Part shown: piece after piece, positions 19,699 through 20,409 of the stretch | Layout: each line of letters starts with the position of its first letter | How positions within the stretch are numbered: position 1 is the stretch's first letter | IMG/VR virus record: IMGVR_UViG_3300043420_000087 | Span: 1-20,409 of that record | Source of the DNA: a virus | DNA length: 20,409 bases | Strand: one strand, 5' to 3' | Notes under the pieces: generated by a model | What the model saw: only the letters and a program-made list of their open reading frames with translations | Databases searched by the model: none | Told to the model about the DNA's origin: nothing | Translations under genes and position numbers: made by a program

Positions 19699-20409
19699 TT
19701 ACGCAGTTGGTAGAGCGATGATGATACCAGCTTCTGAACGAACAGTCTCAACACCGTAGATAGTGTCAGAAGTGAACAGAGTTGATAGGTATTCCTGCTT
19801 GTACTGAGTCTGTGAACGAACACCCTGCTGTTCAGCAAGAACAAGAGCGTCTTTGTGCATTAGGACAGCAGCTTTAACTTCACCACCAGCAGAGTTTTCT
19901 GCAGCAGTTTCAAGCACTGGACAGTTAGTAGAAACTACAACTGGGATACCGTAAAGAGTACCGATAGTGCCTTTCATTACACCCATGCCGTCACGGAAGT
20001 CAGTAGACATGTAACGGTCAATGCCACGGATAGTGTTAACTGCAGATGGTGGAACAACAAATACACGACCGTCCATAGGAACGTCAGCATCGTCAAGAAC
20101 CTGAATACCATCACGTAGAGCAAGGTCAGTGAACTTGTCAGTGTCAGCAACAGTGTCAACTGCGTAAGCAGCAAGACCGTTAGCACCGTCAACGTAGTAC
20201 TTAGTGAATGATGCAACAGCTTCAGCAAATAGGTCAGTATCAACCTGTTTAGCTAGAGCGTAGCCAGCATCATCAGTGTAGAACTTACGTAGAGACGCAA
20301 GAGCCTGCACTTCAGTGATGTCTTCGATTAGACGAGAGTACTCGTAGTGTTTGTTGATAGAGATAACAACTTCAGATTCAGTAGCTGCCTGTAGAGTTAC
20401 CTGAGTAGA
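19699..20409 (-). CDS. Major capsid protein, C-terminal 236 residues (cut by window edge)
   Basis: The frame is open from the right edge of the window down to the stop at 19699; an internal GTG at 20310 is not the start, since coding signal continues upstream (SINKHYEYSRLIEDITEVQA). The visible part has the pattern of podovirus major capsid proteins with the HK97 fold: FYTDDAGYALAKQVDTDLFA, then P-M-D-G-R-V-F-V-V-P-P, IDRYMSTDFRDG, LYGIPVVVSTNCP, and near the end HKDALVLAEQQGVRSQTQYK and EYLSTLFTSDTIYGVETVR. It forms the icosahedral shell. A terminator-like hairpin follows, fitting a highly expressed gene. The start lies outside the window. Confidence 0.9.
   Translation of the reverse strand, partial: STQVTLQAATESEVVISINKHYEYSRLIEDITEVQALASLRKFYTDDAGYALAKQVDTDLFAEAVASFTKYYVDGANGLAAYAVDTVADTDKFTDLALRDGIQVLDDADVPMDGRVFVVPPSAVNTIRGIDRYMSTDFRDGMGVMKGTIGTLYGIPVVVSTNCPVLETAAENSAGGEVKAAVLMHKDALVLAEQQGVRSQTQYKQEYLSTLFTSDTIYGVETVRSEAGIIIALPTA

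Noticed and set aside
1-20409. tRNA genes, integrase, CRISPR array, insertion sequences or toxin-antitoxin pairs
   Set aside because: I looked through the gaps and both strands and saw none; gaps are too small for tRNAs except 3245-3378 and 19589-19698, which hold the described signals.

Overview
The window is a piece of a double-stranded DNA tailed bacteriophage genome, probably virulent and short-tailed (podovirus-like). The evidence is a densely packed run of virion genes (major capsid C-terminus, long tail fibre, head-tail adaptor, large tail hub/tube protein, glycine-rich fibre, three probable ejection proteins). There is no integrase, repressor or host gene, and start/stop overlaps occur throughout. 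Coding style and the recognised families fit phages of marine or aquatic Gram-negative bacteria, but the host cannot be read from this sequence (inference).

Left arm (1-4317, all + strand): an end-of-early/middle block of small overlapping genes. It holds the tail of an unrecognised gene, a GIY-YIG homing-type endonuclease, a calcineurin-like metallophosphatase, a DUF3310 protein, a small acidic protein, a MazG-like nucleotide pyrophosphohydrolase, an HNH-AP2 homing-type endonuclease, a small zinc-ribbon protein and a 56-residue acidic protein. After the only sizeable gap on this arm (3245-3378) come five more tiny genes. The gap carries a near-consensus sigma70-type promoter whose -10 box lies in a perfect 15-bp palindrome, followed at once by a 13-bp leader hairpin. 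The same bases match the core of SP6/K11-type phage promoters.

Right arm (4314-20409, all - strand, read from high to low coordinates): major capsid protein (cut by the window edge), a GNRA-capped terminator-like hairpin, a 958-residue tail fibre, two small conserved phage proteins, and a group of small membrane proteins that looks like a lysis cassette but shows no endolysin. An Endonuclease VII-type HNH protein sits inside that group. Next come a 342-residue virion-like protein, a head-tail adaptor with its own sigma70-like extended -10 promoter, a 722-residue tail protein with three tandem 62-residue beta repeats, a glycine-rich receptor-binding-type fibre, and three proteins likely to be internal/ejection proteins, the last of 1164 residues.

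The two arms converge tail to tail and overlap by 4 bp at 4314-4317, inside a small hairpin. On the left arm the MazG-like and phosphatase genes suggest nucleotide or alarmone control; the right arm builds the particle. Three unrelated endonuclease families (GIY-YIG, HNH-AP2, Endo VII-like) have inserted between otherwise tightly coupled genes. Several genes were too short to be obvious and were found by hand: a zinc-ribbon protein at 2923-3087, a TTG-start membrane protein at 4138-4317, and a 28-residue membrane peptide at 16021-16107.
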